NCBI GenBank assembly: GCA_949128115.1
Contig: OX421967.1
Location: forward strand, 57,548,855 to 57,612,854
From: Anaspis maculata
Lineage: Eukaryota > Arthropoda > Insecta > Coleoptera > Scraptiidae
Direction of reading: 5' to 3'
DNA length: 64,000 bases
Made by a program: the position numbers and the translations under genes
In this document: in pieces, positions 43,491-54,398 of the stretch
How positions within the stretch are numbered: the stretch's first letter is position 1
How the letters are laid out: the number at the start of each line of letters is the position of its first letter
Notes under the pieces: generated by a model
Database searches by the model: none
Told to the model about the DNA's origin: nothing
The model's input: the letters and a program-made list of their open reading frames with translations, nothing else

Positions 43491-45655
43491 TAGTCCGGAC
43501 GCTAAGGTCAAAATTTAGGGGGCACCCTTCACTTTTATAACAAGCAATGCCACTTGGCATACCTGTTGCCAAGACCATATTTTACCGAAGATCCGAAGGC
43601 TCTGAAGATCAAGAGCCAAAGTCGTAAGTGATGCAGGCGCCGTATACAGGGTGTCGTATAGAAAAAAGTGAAAAATTCGTATATCGTTAACCGAACCAGA
43701 TGGATTCACGTGAGTGGGCACATATATCCACAATATATTACCCATCAAGAAAGAGTCAACAGCTTAGGAAAATCTTGAGCGGTTCTTGAAATATTCCGAA
43801 AAACTGAATTTTCTTCTAAATATTTTATTTCTCGGTAAATCAGTGAATTTTCAAGATATCGAAGTGCAACTTGCGAAGTTTACGGCGAGTATTGTCATGA
43901 ACTCATGAATCAAAAATGATCAGGAGCCAAATGCAGGGCTTGCTATTTCCAGAAGTAAGACAGTCAACTTTTTTTTCTTCGCGACCGCCATCTTGAATCT
44001 CTGTTTTACTTAACAGTTAAAAAAGTGACAACCGAATGTGAGATAGTTGACATCAAGTCACCCCATCATGAAAAAGATAGCCCCGAAGCAAGGTAAGGGT
44101 CTCTTCATCGAGAAAACAGTGTTACCCAAGGTTTTCATGATAATACCTACGCATTTGCAGCGCCTGTGATGGCTAATCAGAGATTTGAAAGATCAGAGTG
44201 AGTTCTTTGTCACAATCCTACATTCATTTTGAGCTGAATTACCAAAATTCATGATGATGGGTTCAAAGATAAACTCTTGATGGGTTGTTGAACAAAAAGT
44301 CGTTCGCTTTTCGGTGAGAAATGCAACAAAAATGGGACTATCATTATTATGTTGTCCCACACGAAGAGAAGGCTGTTGCGAAAGCTGATACAAATCAACG
44401 CTGAAATGTTTTGTGAGATTAAAGCATATATTCTTGAGTCAATAAATGTTGGACACATGCGTCCGGTTGCCAGAAAGAAGACATGGAAGGCGTGCATGCA
44501 GAAAAAAATTCAAAATTCTTATTTACATATTTCATTCAGAAACCCACCAAAAGTTAATGACTAACAATATTACATCTATTTTGAGATTTGGTACCAAAGT
44601 TCATCATCATCGATCCAGAGACAAAATTTTGGTAGCTTCCTAAAAATAATACGTGGCTCAGAACTTGGAAAAAACTTTCTGCATGCAAGTCTCTCATGTC
44701 TTCTCTTCAACAAAGGGACGCATGTGTCCAACATTTTATGGCTCAAGATTATAGGGTTGACTCTCCCAAAACATTCCAGCGTTCATTAGTTTCAGTTTTT
44801 GCAATAGCCTTCTATTAGTAAGGGATGACATGATGATGATTGCTCGACTTTTTTTGAATTTTTCATTAAAAAGGGCCACATATTTGGTTCAGCAAGCCAC
44901 CACAAATTTACCTTTGGACCGATCATCATGAATTTTGGTAATTCAGTTCAAAATAAATGTAGGATTGTGACAAAGAACTCACTCTGCTCTTTTAAATCTC
45001 TGATTAGCCATCACAGGCGCTGTAAATGCGTATTACCATGAGAACCTTGAGTAACACTGTTTTCTCGATGAAGAGACCTTTACCTTGCTTCAAGGATATC
45101 TTTTCCATAATGGGGTGACTGGTATGTCAACTATCTCACATTCGGTTGTCACTTCTTTAACTTTAGAGTAAAACGGAGATTCAAGATGGCGCTCGCGAGG
45201 AAAAAAAAGTTCACTGTCTTATTTCTGAAAATAGCAGGCCTTGCATTTTGCTCCTGATCGTTTTTGATTCATGACCATACTGGCCATAGAACTACCAAGT
45301 TGCACTTCGATATCTTGAAAATTCACTGATTTAAGGAGAAATAGAATATTCAAAAGAAAATTCATTTTTTCCTGAATATTTCAGGAACCGCTCAATATAT
45401 TCCAAAACCACTGATTCTTCCTTGATGGTAATATATTGTGAATATATGTGCCTATTCACGTGAATCCATCTGGTTTGGGTAATTATATACGAATTTTTTA
45501 CTTTTTTTCTATACGACACCCTGTATACGACGCCTGCATTGCTTGCGACTTTGGCTCCTGATCTTAATCGGTCAAACATGGTTTCGGCAACAGGTATGCC
45601 AAGTGGCATTGCTTGTTATAAAAGTGAAGGGTATTATACCTTAACATCCGGACTA
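43491..45655. mobile_element. Foldback element E3 (TAGTCCGGACG ends, TAA duplication)
   Basis: Ends TAGTCCGGACGCTAAGGT and its near-inverse ...TTAACATCCGGACTA; TAA flanks both sides (43488-43490 and 45656-45658). Outer arms (GCACCCTTCACTTTTATAAC, GCAATGCCACTTGGCATACC) are about 150 bp; the rest is a second foldback at 43647-45523. Without that insertion E3 would be a simple MITE of about 290 bp. Confidence 0.87.
43647..45523. mobile_element. Foldback with CAGGGTGTCGTATAG ends, inserted at the centre of E3
   Basis: TA flanks on both sides. Arms of about 650 bp share GAATCCATCTGGTT/AACCAGATGGATTC, GCCACCATCTTGAATCTC-like and TTGTCACAATCCTACATT, with a loop near 44250-44900. The loop contains a second small inverted pair around CTTCTCTTCGTGTGGGAC and GGACACATGCGTCC. 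The insertion point is the middle of GCAGGCGCCGTA/TACGACGCCTGC. No transposase. Confidence 0.85.
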
Positions 45656-46800
45656 TAATTATATATATATAATCAATAAATACCCCTTGTACCTTTCGGT
45701 GTAGGGTCTATAATTATAGACCAAAATATTGGATTGGCTGGAAAAAATTTGTAACAGGCTGAATTTTTGCATGCATCATAGTATCGTAACCCTGAACAAA
45801 TTCTGAAAGTTCCCCATCGATATCGTTGCCGCTAGTAAAGTTACGCGAGGTCAAAGGTCGCGAAAAACAATTTTTCGCATACAGGGTGTCCCAACTAAAA
45901 CAATCCAGCGCGATTATCTCAGGAAATATCAAGGCAACAAACTATTTTTTTCAATTGGGGGAAGCCTGATCTTTTAGCTTCCTTTTGAGGGGCGCCGATG
46001 CTTGTAGGTGCTCTAGTTTCCATGAAAATGCAATTTGAATCGGGCGAGTCACAAGAATTCGAAAATTCATGACCGATAAAACAAAACACTTCATATGAAA
46101 AAAAATCCTATTTCTCTGGGCTTTCCATTGATGTGTCGCTGATGTCTGTACCTGGCCCAATAAGCCAGAAATTCTGCCTCATAGTCCAACAAACACAATA
46201 ATCGGAATCCGTGACGTCACCGATCACACACTTGTTGATTTTAACACCAGCCGTTACTAGCACTTTTTCACTCAACATACCTGGATTCTCCATAGCGATT
46301 AATACTGGCTGATGTGAAAATCAACAAGTGTGAGATCGGTGAGGTCGTTATGAAATCCGATTATTGTGTTTGCTGGACTTTGAGGCAGAATTTCTGGCTT
46401 ATTGGACTAGGTACAGACATCGGCGACACACCAATGGAAAGCTCAGAGAAAGAGAATTTTTTTTCATCCAAAGTATTTTGTTTTGTCGGTCATGAATTTT
46501 TGAATTCTTGTGACTCGCCAGATTCAAATTCCATTTTCTTGGAAACTAAAGCACCTACAAACATCGGCGCCCCCTCAAAAGAAAGCTAAAAGTTCAGGCT
46601 TCCCCCCAATTGAAATAGTAGTTTATACATCAAGGGACTAAAGTGAGTTTTTATTCCCGCGGGTGAAGTTTGATGCCTGAGGGCCCTTAGAGCCCGAGGG
46701 CAGCAATTCATTCAAGGGAATGAAAATGAACGTCAGTCCCGTGGTGTATACAAGACTTTTCGCAATACCGAAGTAACATTTCCATGTATGTACTAGTATA

Positions 46801-47215
46801 CAGGGTGGTGAAAATTTCGATGCTCACCATTGGTATCTTGGAAACGGTAAGAGATACGAGGTCGGTTAAATTAGAAAAAAGTTGCGCATTTTTGTGGCGA
46901 TTGACAATCTGAAAAACAAACTTTGAATATTTTGATTGGTTTACGATTAACTACCAAAACTATAAAACCATAAAACCATAAAACTACCAAGTTTGATTGA
47001 AATAGCTTGGATGGTTGGAAAGATAAAAAATAATTTCTGAAATCAAAATTTCCAGTTTTTTCGTGATAAATCGTAAACTAATCAAAATATTCAAAGTTTC
47101 TTTTCAGATTGTCAATCGCCATAAAAATGCGCAACTTTTTTCCAATTCAACCGACTTCGTATCTCTCACCGTTTCCAAGATACCAATGGTGAGCATCGAA
47201 ACTTTCACCACCCTG
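46801..47215. mobile_element. 415-bp foldback with CAGGGTGGTGAAA ends
   Basis: TA flanks; arms of about 150 bp share CGATGCTCACCATTGGTATC, TTGGAAACGGT, GATTGACAATCTGAAA and TGATTGGTTTACGAT. AT-rich loop with tandem AAAACCATAAAACC. No coding capacity. Confidence 0.85.
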
Positions 47216-47236
47216 TATACCTACCATTTATTCTGA

Positions 47237-47805
47237 AAGTTTGACGTTTGAAGGGAGTGAGCGCTCCAACATAATGACTTAGCGCCTTTATTTTTGAAAC
47301 GCGACACCAGGTTATGCAGAACTTCATTTTCATTAGAAATTAAGGCAGATTTCTGTGTAAAATTTTTCCAAATCAATATCGTGAAATCGAAAGTTATCAT
47401 GAATTGAACACAAATATTGAAAGATTTCGTAGTCATTTTGAGTACCTAATTAAAAATTAAATTTTTTACGGAAGTCTGTAGACAAGGCATTACATTTTTG
47501 CACTGTTAAATAGACCTTTTCTTGGTTGATTACACAAGGTATCACAACTCAGTCACATTGTTATCAATCGGCTGGAGAAGCTTGAAAATTCTGGTAAACC
47601 TTTCTACGACTAGAAAATCTTTCATCGTTTGTGTTCAGTTCACGATAACTTTTGATTCCACGATATGGACTTGAAAAAGTCGTACATAGAAATATTTCTT
47701 AATTTCTAATGAAAATAAAGTCTCGCATAACATGGGGTCGCGTTTCAAAAATAAAGGCAGTACAAGTCATTATGTCGGAACGCACGCCTTAAACTACCAA
47801 ACGCG
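47237..47805. mobile_element. 570-bp foldback
   Basis: GACGTTTGAAGGGAGTGAGCG near 47243 pairs with CGCACGCCTTAAACTACCAA near 47780; inner pairs are CATAATGACTT, TTTATTTTTGAAACGCGAC, AATTTCTAATGAAA and GAACTGAACACAAA. End motif and duplication are not clear. Confidence 0.65.
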
Positions 47806-48535
47806 CCAATGTTTTAGCATAGATCCTCCTCTAAACAGTTTAGAACGACCGTATCCTTTACGATGGAACACCAGAGACTTCACGTCAATGTTCTGTGGAC
47901 AATGTTCCTTATTTGAGGAAATATTGGTAATTCAAGTACTCCATCAATTTTCGTGCATGTAGGCACTCGATTACTTTTTTTCCCAAGGGAATGAAAATCT
48001 ACTTTTCTACCCGCCAAAGGGGGAGAAAAAGTGTACTTTTCGTCCCGGTATTGCGAAAAATTGTTTTTGTTGCCTTGATATTTTTTGAGAAAATCGCGTT
48101 GGATTGTTTTAGTTGAGGCACCCTGTATATCTCGAGAACGACAACCTTTATCGAAATACCGGATACACATAGCCAATTTGTAGCCAAGTCAATTTTCTAT
48201 AAATGGTTATTTCAAAGTTTTTTGTATAGGCAAACCATCACGAGATATAGAATTTATTCATTTCCGATAATGGTAAATACAGGTAATAAAGTCACTGAAT
48301 AAAAATACTAAAGGAATGTTGTGTCCTAGTGAGTGATATGACATCTGCTCGACAAAATTTCGCACAAAAATTCTCCTAGGAGAAAATTTACATGTAAAAT
48401 GCACATTTCGTGAATTTATCAAATTTCTTCCTCTCTTCAAAAACTTTCCCGACTAGTATCCAGGAACCAGGAATTAAGCTATAGAATTGTTGTTGTTGTA
48501 ACGTCCCTTCGGGAGGACGGGAGGGAAGTTGGAAT

Positions 48536-49190
48536 AGGGTAGTGACCACCATCGAAAAATATAAAAAAAAATCATACTAATCGAATGTAGAGCCTTAATA
48601 ACAAGACTACGCTTCGTGAAAATTCGAAAAAAAGACTTCCAAGTGTCTCAAAATCTGCCTTGAAAGTGGCTACTTTTGCGAACGATTTCAAATCTACCGA
48701 GCTGTAGGGCGGGCTGTGACGTTTCAATCTTTTGACAGTAGTGGGGATGACCCCACCTCCGTTGCCTGTGTGTCAGTGTTGACGTTGACGTTTGCCAGCA
48801 TAACATAACCATTGAAGTCTGATGTAGTTTTGAAATATTCATAAATCATGAAAGGTTCCACCAACTTTCCATATTTTCAAGCAAAACAACTAAACAACAC
48901 GAATCACCGCACTGATACACAAAGCGTTAACAATATAACAATCAGCTGTTATGAGCGTTGACGGGTTGACGCTAGTGCTTTTTGTAGTAAGTCCTGTAGT
49001 GTTGTCAAGCCTGCTTCTCCGCCTATGAAAGATTGTGACGTCATCGCGCCAAATTTGAAATGATCGAAAACTTTCATAATTTTGTTTTACCAAGAAAACT
49101 TACGGAAAAAAATTTCTGTTAACTATATAGCGTCACTTATCAAGAAGTGAACTTGAAAAAAAACAATAAAAAAAAATCGGTCACTACCCT
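48536..49190. mobile_element. AGGGTAGTGACC element, copy A, AT duplication
   Basis: Ends AGGGTAGTGACC and GGTCACTACCCT, AT on both sides (48534-48535, 49191-49192). The repeat copy at 17815 has the empty site with a single AT. Contains GTGACGTCATCGCGCC and, on the minus strand, the frame MNISKLHQTSMVMLCWQT (48842-48648), also present in copy C. Confidence 0.82.
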
Positions 49191-50449
49191 ATTAAAGAGA
49201 AAGATTGAGAATAAATTGCGGGAAATTGAAAATTTTCTCAGGAATTGAAGATTGAGGGAAAACCTCGATCTTTTTCCGAATTATCTTATTGTAAAAATCG
49301 TCAAGTAAGGCTCCACTTTGAGCCTCATCATCTAAGTCTGGTCTGGATAACCCATCAGGCCGGTTTTACATTTTCAGCAGGAAAATTTTCAGGAAATTGT
49401 GGAAAAATTTGTTAAGAAATGTTCAAGAACCAGCTACCTATTCTTTAAAAAAAGGGGGAAAATCTGCTGAAAAAGAGATGAAAAGTTGGAGAATTTGCAG
49501 TTTTCCAGCGATGAAAACTCCATAAATTAATTCAGTCTTTTCTTCAACTTTCATTAGCAGCATGTCTGCACCTAAAATTAATATTTCGTGGGGCTCACCG
49601 CATGACGAGGTTTGTACTGCAATTTTTTCAAATTCATGGAATGTGAAAAGTTCATTTTGAAAAAATTACCGTCGGAAAATCGGAACCGTGTCGATTTTGA
49701 AAACGAGTCTACACGACGCCCAATCCAAACTACTTCCAATATCAGTCGGAATTTTGAATAAGAAGTCGATCCCTGAGTAGGAATGAATTTTTGAGTGGAG
49801 TCCTGCATCAAAAGCGAGTCGTCCTCACAGGTGAGTGGCCCTCTTGGGTGGCAACGGCTAGGAGAAATTTGGAAAATTCATAACGCTCGACTGGAAGATG
49901 GTGAAAAATTGCAACTGCAGATTTAATTTGACTTTTTTGTTGTGTTGCTTCCTGCCAAATTTTCTTCCAATCAATCGGATAGATTCTGAATAATTAAATG
50001 GTAAAGTTTAGAACTTTGACATTTTTATTATTTGACAGATGACAGATAGGGCAATACTTTGAACTGTTCTGGATGCAGTTTTTCAGGGACTTCCAAATGA
50101 CATATTACAACTCAAAGATTACTGGTTCGGCATCAGCTATTGTGTCAGAACGATTCGATTCTTACGTTCCTGGTTCTTTGAACCGCTCTATCTCGTGAAT
50201 TATTACCGATACAGAGAACTTTCACATTATCTCTTATAGCAAATCTCCTTAGCTACAAATTAGCTCTTATATTTTTTTGATTAATGTCGTCGTTCTCGAG
50301 ATATATGCGAAAAACTATTTTTCGTGACCTTTGACCTCGCGTAACTTTACTAGCGGAAACGATATCAATGGAGAACTTTCAGAATTTATTAAGTGTCACA
50401 ATACTGAGGTGCACGCAAAAAATTAGCCTGTTACAATTTTTTCCATTCA

Positions 50450-50994
50450 GAAAAAATCCAAGTGTCTCAAAATCTGCCTTGAAAGTGGCTACTTTTGTAA
50501 GTAGTGGGGATGACCCCACCTCCGTTGCCCTCGCCGTTGCCTGTGTGTCAGTGTTGACGTTGACGTTTGCCAGCATAACATAACCATTGAAGGCTGATGT
50601 AGTTTTGAAATATTCATAAATCATGAAAGATCTTACCATGGGAAAATTTTGGGAAGTCGCCTGTTCATAATCGGGCTCCATATTTTCAAGCTAAACAACT
50701 AAACAACACGAATCACCGCACAGATACACAAAGCGTTAACAATATAACAGTCAGCTGTTATGAGCGTTGACGGGTTGACGCTAGTGCTTTTTGTAGTAAG
50801 TCCTGTAGTGTTGTCAAGCCTGCTTATCCGCCTATGAAAGATTGTGACGTCATCGCGCCAAATTTGAAATGATCGAAAACTTTCGTGAATTTTTTACCAA
50901 GAAAACTTACGAAAAAAAATCTGTTAACTATATAGCGTCACTTATCAAGAAGTGAACTTAAAAAAAAAAATAAAAAAAAATCGGTCACTACCCT
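50450..50994. mobile_element. AGGGTAGTGACC element, copy B, left end truncated
   Basis: Homologous to copy A from about TCCAAGTGTCTC to the GGTCACTACCCT end. On the minus strand it keeps the frame MEPDYEQATSQNFPMVRS then FMIYEYFKTTSAFNGYV (50681-50379), which is also seen in copy C. Confidence 0.78.
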
Positions 50995-51171
50995 AATAGG
51001 TATTTTCTAACATTCAGTTCAGACGTACTTTTTCCAATGTCTAACTGGATGTTATTGAAATAATCGCAGGAGTGGATAGACTGAACTATTTTTGAAACAT
51101 TATTTCGAGGAAATCAATCCTAAACCGCACATGGAGAGTACACAAATTATTTCTTTCTCGGTCGGTCGAAT

Positions 51172-52219
51172 AGGGTAGTGACCGATTTTTTTTTATTTCT
51201 TTTTTCAAAGTTCACTTCTTGATAAGTGCCGCTATATAGTCAACAGATTTTTTTTCGTAAGTTTTCTTGGTAAAAAAAGTTATGAAAGTTTTCGATCATT
51301 TCAAATTTGGCGCGATGACGTCACAATCTTTCATAGGCGGAGAAGCAGGCTTGACAACACTACAGAACTTACTACAAAAAGCACTAGCGTCAACCATGCG
51401 TCAACGGTCATAACAGCTGATTGTTATATTGTTAACGCTTTGTAAACCTGTGCGGTGATCTTCGGCAGGTGCCATGAAGATGAGATCCTTTGCCAGGAAC
51501 GAGTAGGTTTTTTAATACGTTGCTCCTCATTCATCAGTGATATCTGGATACCTAATTTTTCGCATTAAGTGTTTTACTTGTAAGATTCATTCGTAAGATT
51601 TGTACCTGTGCTTGTTGGAGTTGTTATGATTATTATTTTTGCCTTTTGACGTTCCTCTTTTGTTGCAACTGGCACTGCTGTTATTTTAAATTGTTTTATT
51701 TTGTACTTGTATGTGATGTACCTACTTATATTTATGCCATACTCCTGCCACAAATTTCATTATGTAAATTTTAAAGGCAATACAGCGAATTTGAATTTGA
51801 ATTTGATTCGTGTTGTTCAGTTGTTTCGCTTGAAAATATGGAGCCCGATTATGAACAGGCGACTTCCCAAAATTTACCCATGGTAAAATCCGAGGTGAAA
51901 TCTTTCATGATTTATGAATATTTCAAAACTACATCAGACTTCAAAGGTGATGTTATGCTGGCAAACGTCAACGTCAACACTGACACACAGGCAACGGAGG
52001 TGGGGTCATCCCCACTTCTGTCAAAAGATTGAAACGTCACAGCCCGCCATACAGCTCGCTAGATTTGAAATCGTTCCCAAAAGTAGCCACTTTCAAGGGA
52101 GATTTTGAGACACTTGGAACTTTTGTTTTCGAATTTTCACGAAACGTAGTCTTGTTATTAAGGCTCGACATTCGATTAGTATGATTTTTTTTATATTTTT
52201 CGATGATGGTCACTACCCT
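51172..52219. mobile_element. AGGGTAGTGACC element, copy C, with LINE fragment inside
   Basis: Inverted relative to A and B. AT flanks at 51170-51171 and 52220-52221. The plus-strand frame 51838-52032 reads MEPDYEQATSQNLPMVKS, then EVKSFMIYEYFKTTSDF, 64 codons. The left third is split by 51461-51804. Confidence 0.82.
51461..51804 (+). mobile_element. LINE 3' fragment with GAATTT tail
   Basis: Absent from copies A and B, which read GTGCGGTGATTCGTGTTG there. It ends in ACAGCGAATTTGAATTTGAA-type tandem units, the simple-repeat tail seen on several insect LINEs. TGAT flanks both sides. The coding part is too short or decayed to classify. Confidence 0.6.
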
Positions 52220-52243
52220 ATTGCGATGCCTACTACGGCCGTC

Positions 52244-52445
52244 AGGGAGAACGCTGAGCATCGCCAGGCCAGACTAAACTAGTATGAAAACAGCCTAAAC
52301 GAATCCGAGTCTGCCCGAAACACTCATTATGTGATGGTTCGACATTCAATTCTAAGTCAGCACTCAGAGTTTTAGTCAGTTTTGAATTTGTTCAGGCTGT
52401 TTTCATACCAGTTTAGGCTGACGATGCTCAGCGTTCTCTTGACAA
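52244..52445. repeat. Small inverted repeat (GAGAACGCTGAGCATCG)
   Basis: GGGAGAACGCTGAGCATCG at 52244 pairs with its inverse at about 52425-52443; inner ATGAAAACAGCCTAAAC pairs with GGCTGTTTTCAT. It is flanked by longer arms (51005-51170 with 52440-52615: TCGGTCGGTCGAA, CATGGAGAGTACACA, CAGTTCAGACGTACTTTTT). Confidence 0.7.
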
Positions 52446-52880
52446 TTCGACCGACCAAAAGAAAAATAATCTGTGTACTCTCTATGCGGGGTTTAGGATT
52501 GATTTTCTCGCCACAATGTTTAGAAAATAGTTCAGTGTATCCACCCCTGATGATGATCTCAATAACCTCCAGTTGGACACTGAAAAAAGTACGTCTGAAC
52601 TGGATGTTAAAAAATACCTACTTCTTAGCCTACCAATCAACCCAAAATTGAGAATTTGAAAAATTGACTTCATATTATGATCTTGAGAATGCCAAATAAC
52701 AGGTTGAGACATATAACATGCCAACTTCGCATCGTCATGTATGTTTAAAAAAATAAAAAGTGATTTCTCTGACCTACCGAAGAAATTATTTTTTCAAGCA
52801 TGAAGGATGAAAGAGATATGGTGACCAATGCCATCAAGATTCACAATGGACTTACATCATCCCCATTTGAGTGATACAAC

Positions 52881-54398
52881 CATAGACAAACTATAATAGA
52901 CAGGAAAGTCATATGGGGCTGACCAGAACTGAATTTTTGGTTACCGACCGTGCTAAAAGCTTGCCCCTACACCCGTTAGAGAGCGCTTATTTGACATATC
53001 TCGACAGTACTGGCAAAAATTCTAAGATCTGTCATCTGTCTTTCGCGGTGCGCCCGTTAAAACTTGAATATTCTTTGTTGTCTTTGTGCTCTTCGCTCTT
53101 TTCGTTGAAAAGCAGTTTAAAAGTTGTTTTTTTTTGTGAAAATTTCATTTCTTATGCACGTGGTTGCTAAATCAGTGGTTGGAAAATAATAATTTTCTAC
53201 AATTAAATCAACTTCCACCAGGAGCCATATCAAAATCATTTTATCTGTAACCAACACTTCCCCGATTAGTATTTTGTCCCCGGTACAAGGAGAGGGCCTA
53301 TGGCATACCTGCCTATGGAGAGGGCTGAGACAATATGTTTTTTCTACACTGTTATAAATGGTGAGCTATTTATCTCATAATTTGATTATTCAAATTGATT
53401 TGGCCAAGTATTTGGCAAGAGTGTATTAAAATTAATCAATGTTTATGTTCATAGTGGAACATGTGACGGAGGTAATTCCTGCGCTCAATCCTCAAGTTGT
53501 CGCTGCGGATGTAATTGAGCCCTCAAGAATTGGCCAGCACTTCCACACCTGTCGAAGAACCAGCTAGCACTCTTGCATCTGTCGAAAAATCTGCTGGCAC
53601 TTTCGAAGAACCAACTAGCACATTTACACCTGTCGAAGAACCATCAGCCAGCACTTTTGCACCTGTCGAAGAATCTGCTGGCACTTTCATACCTGTCAAA
53701 GAACCAGCTAGCATTTCCAGACCTGTCGAAGAACCAGCCAGCACTTCCACACCTGTCGAAGAACCGGCTAGAATTTTAGACCTACCGAAGGGCCAGCTAG
53801 GCTACTAAAATAAACAAAATTAAAGTGTCACTGAAGTCTCAAGTTTCAGCTATAAAGTGGGCTCATCGATGAAAAGGATTTCCTAGTGAAGTGAGTAAAT
53901 CTTATTATTGATAGCCAAGAAAATTAAAAGCGGTTATTTCCTTTGTTGCCTATCTGTGATTTGAAATAAATGTTGTTGAAAAATAGTGTTTTTTTGTTCT
54001 AATTTTATGTCTGTTCGTTTTGAGTCACAATACCGTTTCTATGCATCTTCTATTTGTGAATTCCATTTTTTAGTTTCAAGAAATTGATGTTGCATCGCAG
54101 AAGAAACCGGATTATTATTTCGTTTTTCAATTAAACATTACTAGGTAATCGCTATTACAGTGGAAAATCAAAAAAATAATTTGAGTACTTCTGCGATGTA
54201 GCAATAATTTTGAAACAAAGAAATGGAATTCACAAATTGAAGTTGCATGAACAAAATTCGAAGTGGATTGAACAAGCAACCCGTTTGAAAGTCCCGCCTA
54301 TTGGTACTTAGTTGCCTCTACACCCGCCGCTGGCGCTAGTGTTTTCATCCTCGTCCAATCTACAGCAGATGCTGCTATATTATCATAGGTGCTCTGTG
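52881..54398. mobile_element. hAT-like element with 8-bp duplication, carrying a repeat-coding segment
   Basis: GATACAAC occurs directly outside both ends (52873-52880 and 54399-54406), and the other arm of the 14-kb repeat has a single uninterrupted copy at 42118-42125. Ends CATAGACAAACTATAATAG and (inverse of right end) CACAGAGCACCTATGATAAT are imperfect terminal repeats. An 8-bp duplication with CA-starting ends fits the hAT superfamily. No transposase is seen. The interior carries the coding-like repeat at 53440-53810. Confidence 0.75.
53440..53810 (+). pseudogene. PVEEPAST-type minisatellite reading frame, possibly a captured exon
   Basis: After a TTTATGTTCATAG acceptor-like site (about 53452) a frame reads EHVTEVIPALNPQVVAAD then VIEPS. 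One frame away, from 53515 to a stop at 53806-53808, runs ELASTSTPVEEPASTLAS and six to seven further PVEEPAST/SAGTF units encoded by 30-36-bp DNA repeats with CACCTGTCGAAGAACCAGC. The 53515 codon is TTG preceded by TAA, so that frame has no start of its own; joining the two needs a one-base shift. Pro/Glu/Ser/Thr-rich repeats occur in surface or structural proteins. Product unknown. Confidence 0.4.

Larger units (their letters stand above)
45882..48125. mobile_element. Foldback with CAGGGTGTCCCAACTAAAAC ends, TA duplication, containing two further foldbacks
   Basis: Arms 45882-46260 and 46305-46640 plus 48050-48125 pair (AATCCAGCGCGATT, GTCACAAGAATTC, GCCAGAAATTCTGCC, GTGACGTCACCGAT). The empty site CGCATATATCTCGAG at 50300 (reverse strand) shows an exact TA duplication. 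The right arm is interrupted from about 46630 to 48050 by a segment that starts GGGACTAAAGTGAGTTTTTA and has TTTTCGCAATACC/GGTATTGCGAAAA near its ends; that segment holds 46801-47215 and 47237-47805. Confidence 0.82.
45735..50455. mobile_element. 4.7-kb diverged inverted repeat
   Basis: Left arm 45735-45881 plus 48126-48250 pairs with 50140-50455: TGTAACAGGCT, GATATCGTTGCCGCTAGTAA, GTTACGCGAGGTCAAAGG, CTCGAGAACGACRAC, TAATTTGTAGC. The left arm is split by 45882-48125; the right arm shows the uninterrupted site. The right end runs into the AGGGTAGTGACC copy B. Confidence 0.7.

Noticed and set aside
53523..53779. Alternative frames through the PVEEPAST minisatellite (SSTGVEVLA and HLSKNL repeats)
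   Set aside because: Any frame through a 30-36-bp repeat stays open; only the frame with a plausible upstream extension was kept, at low confidence.
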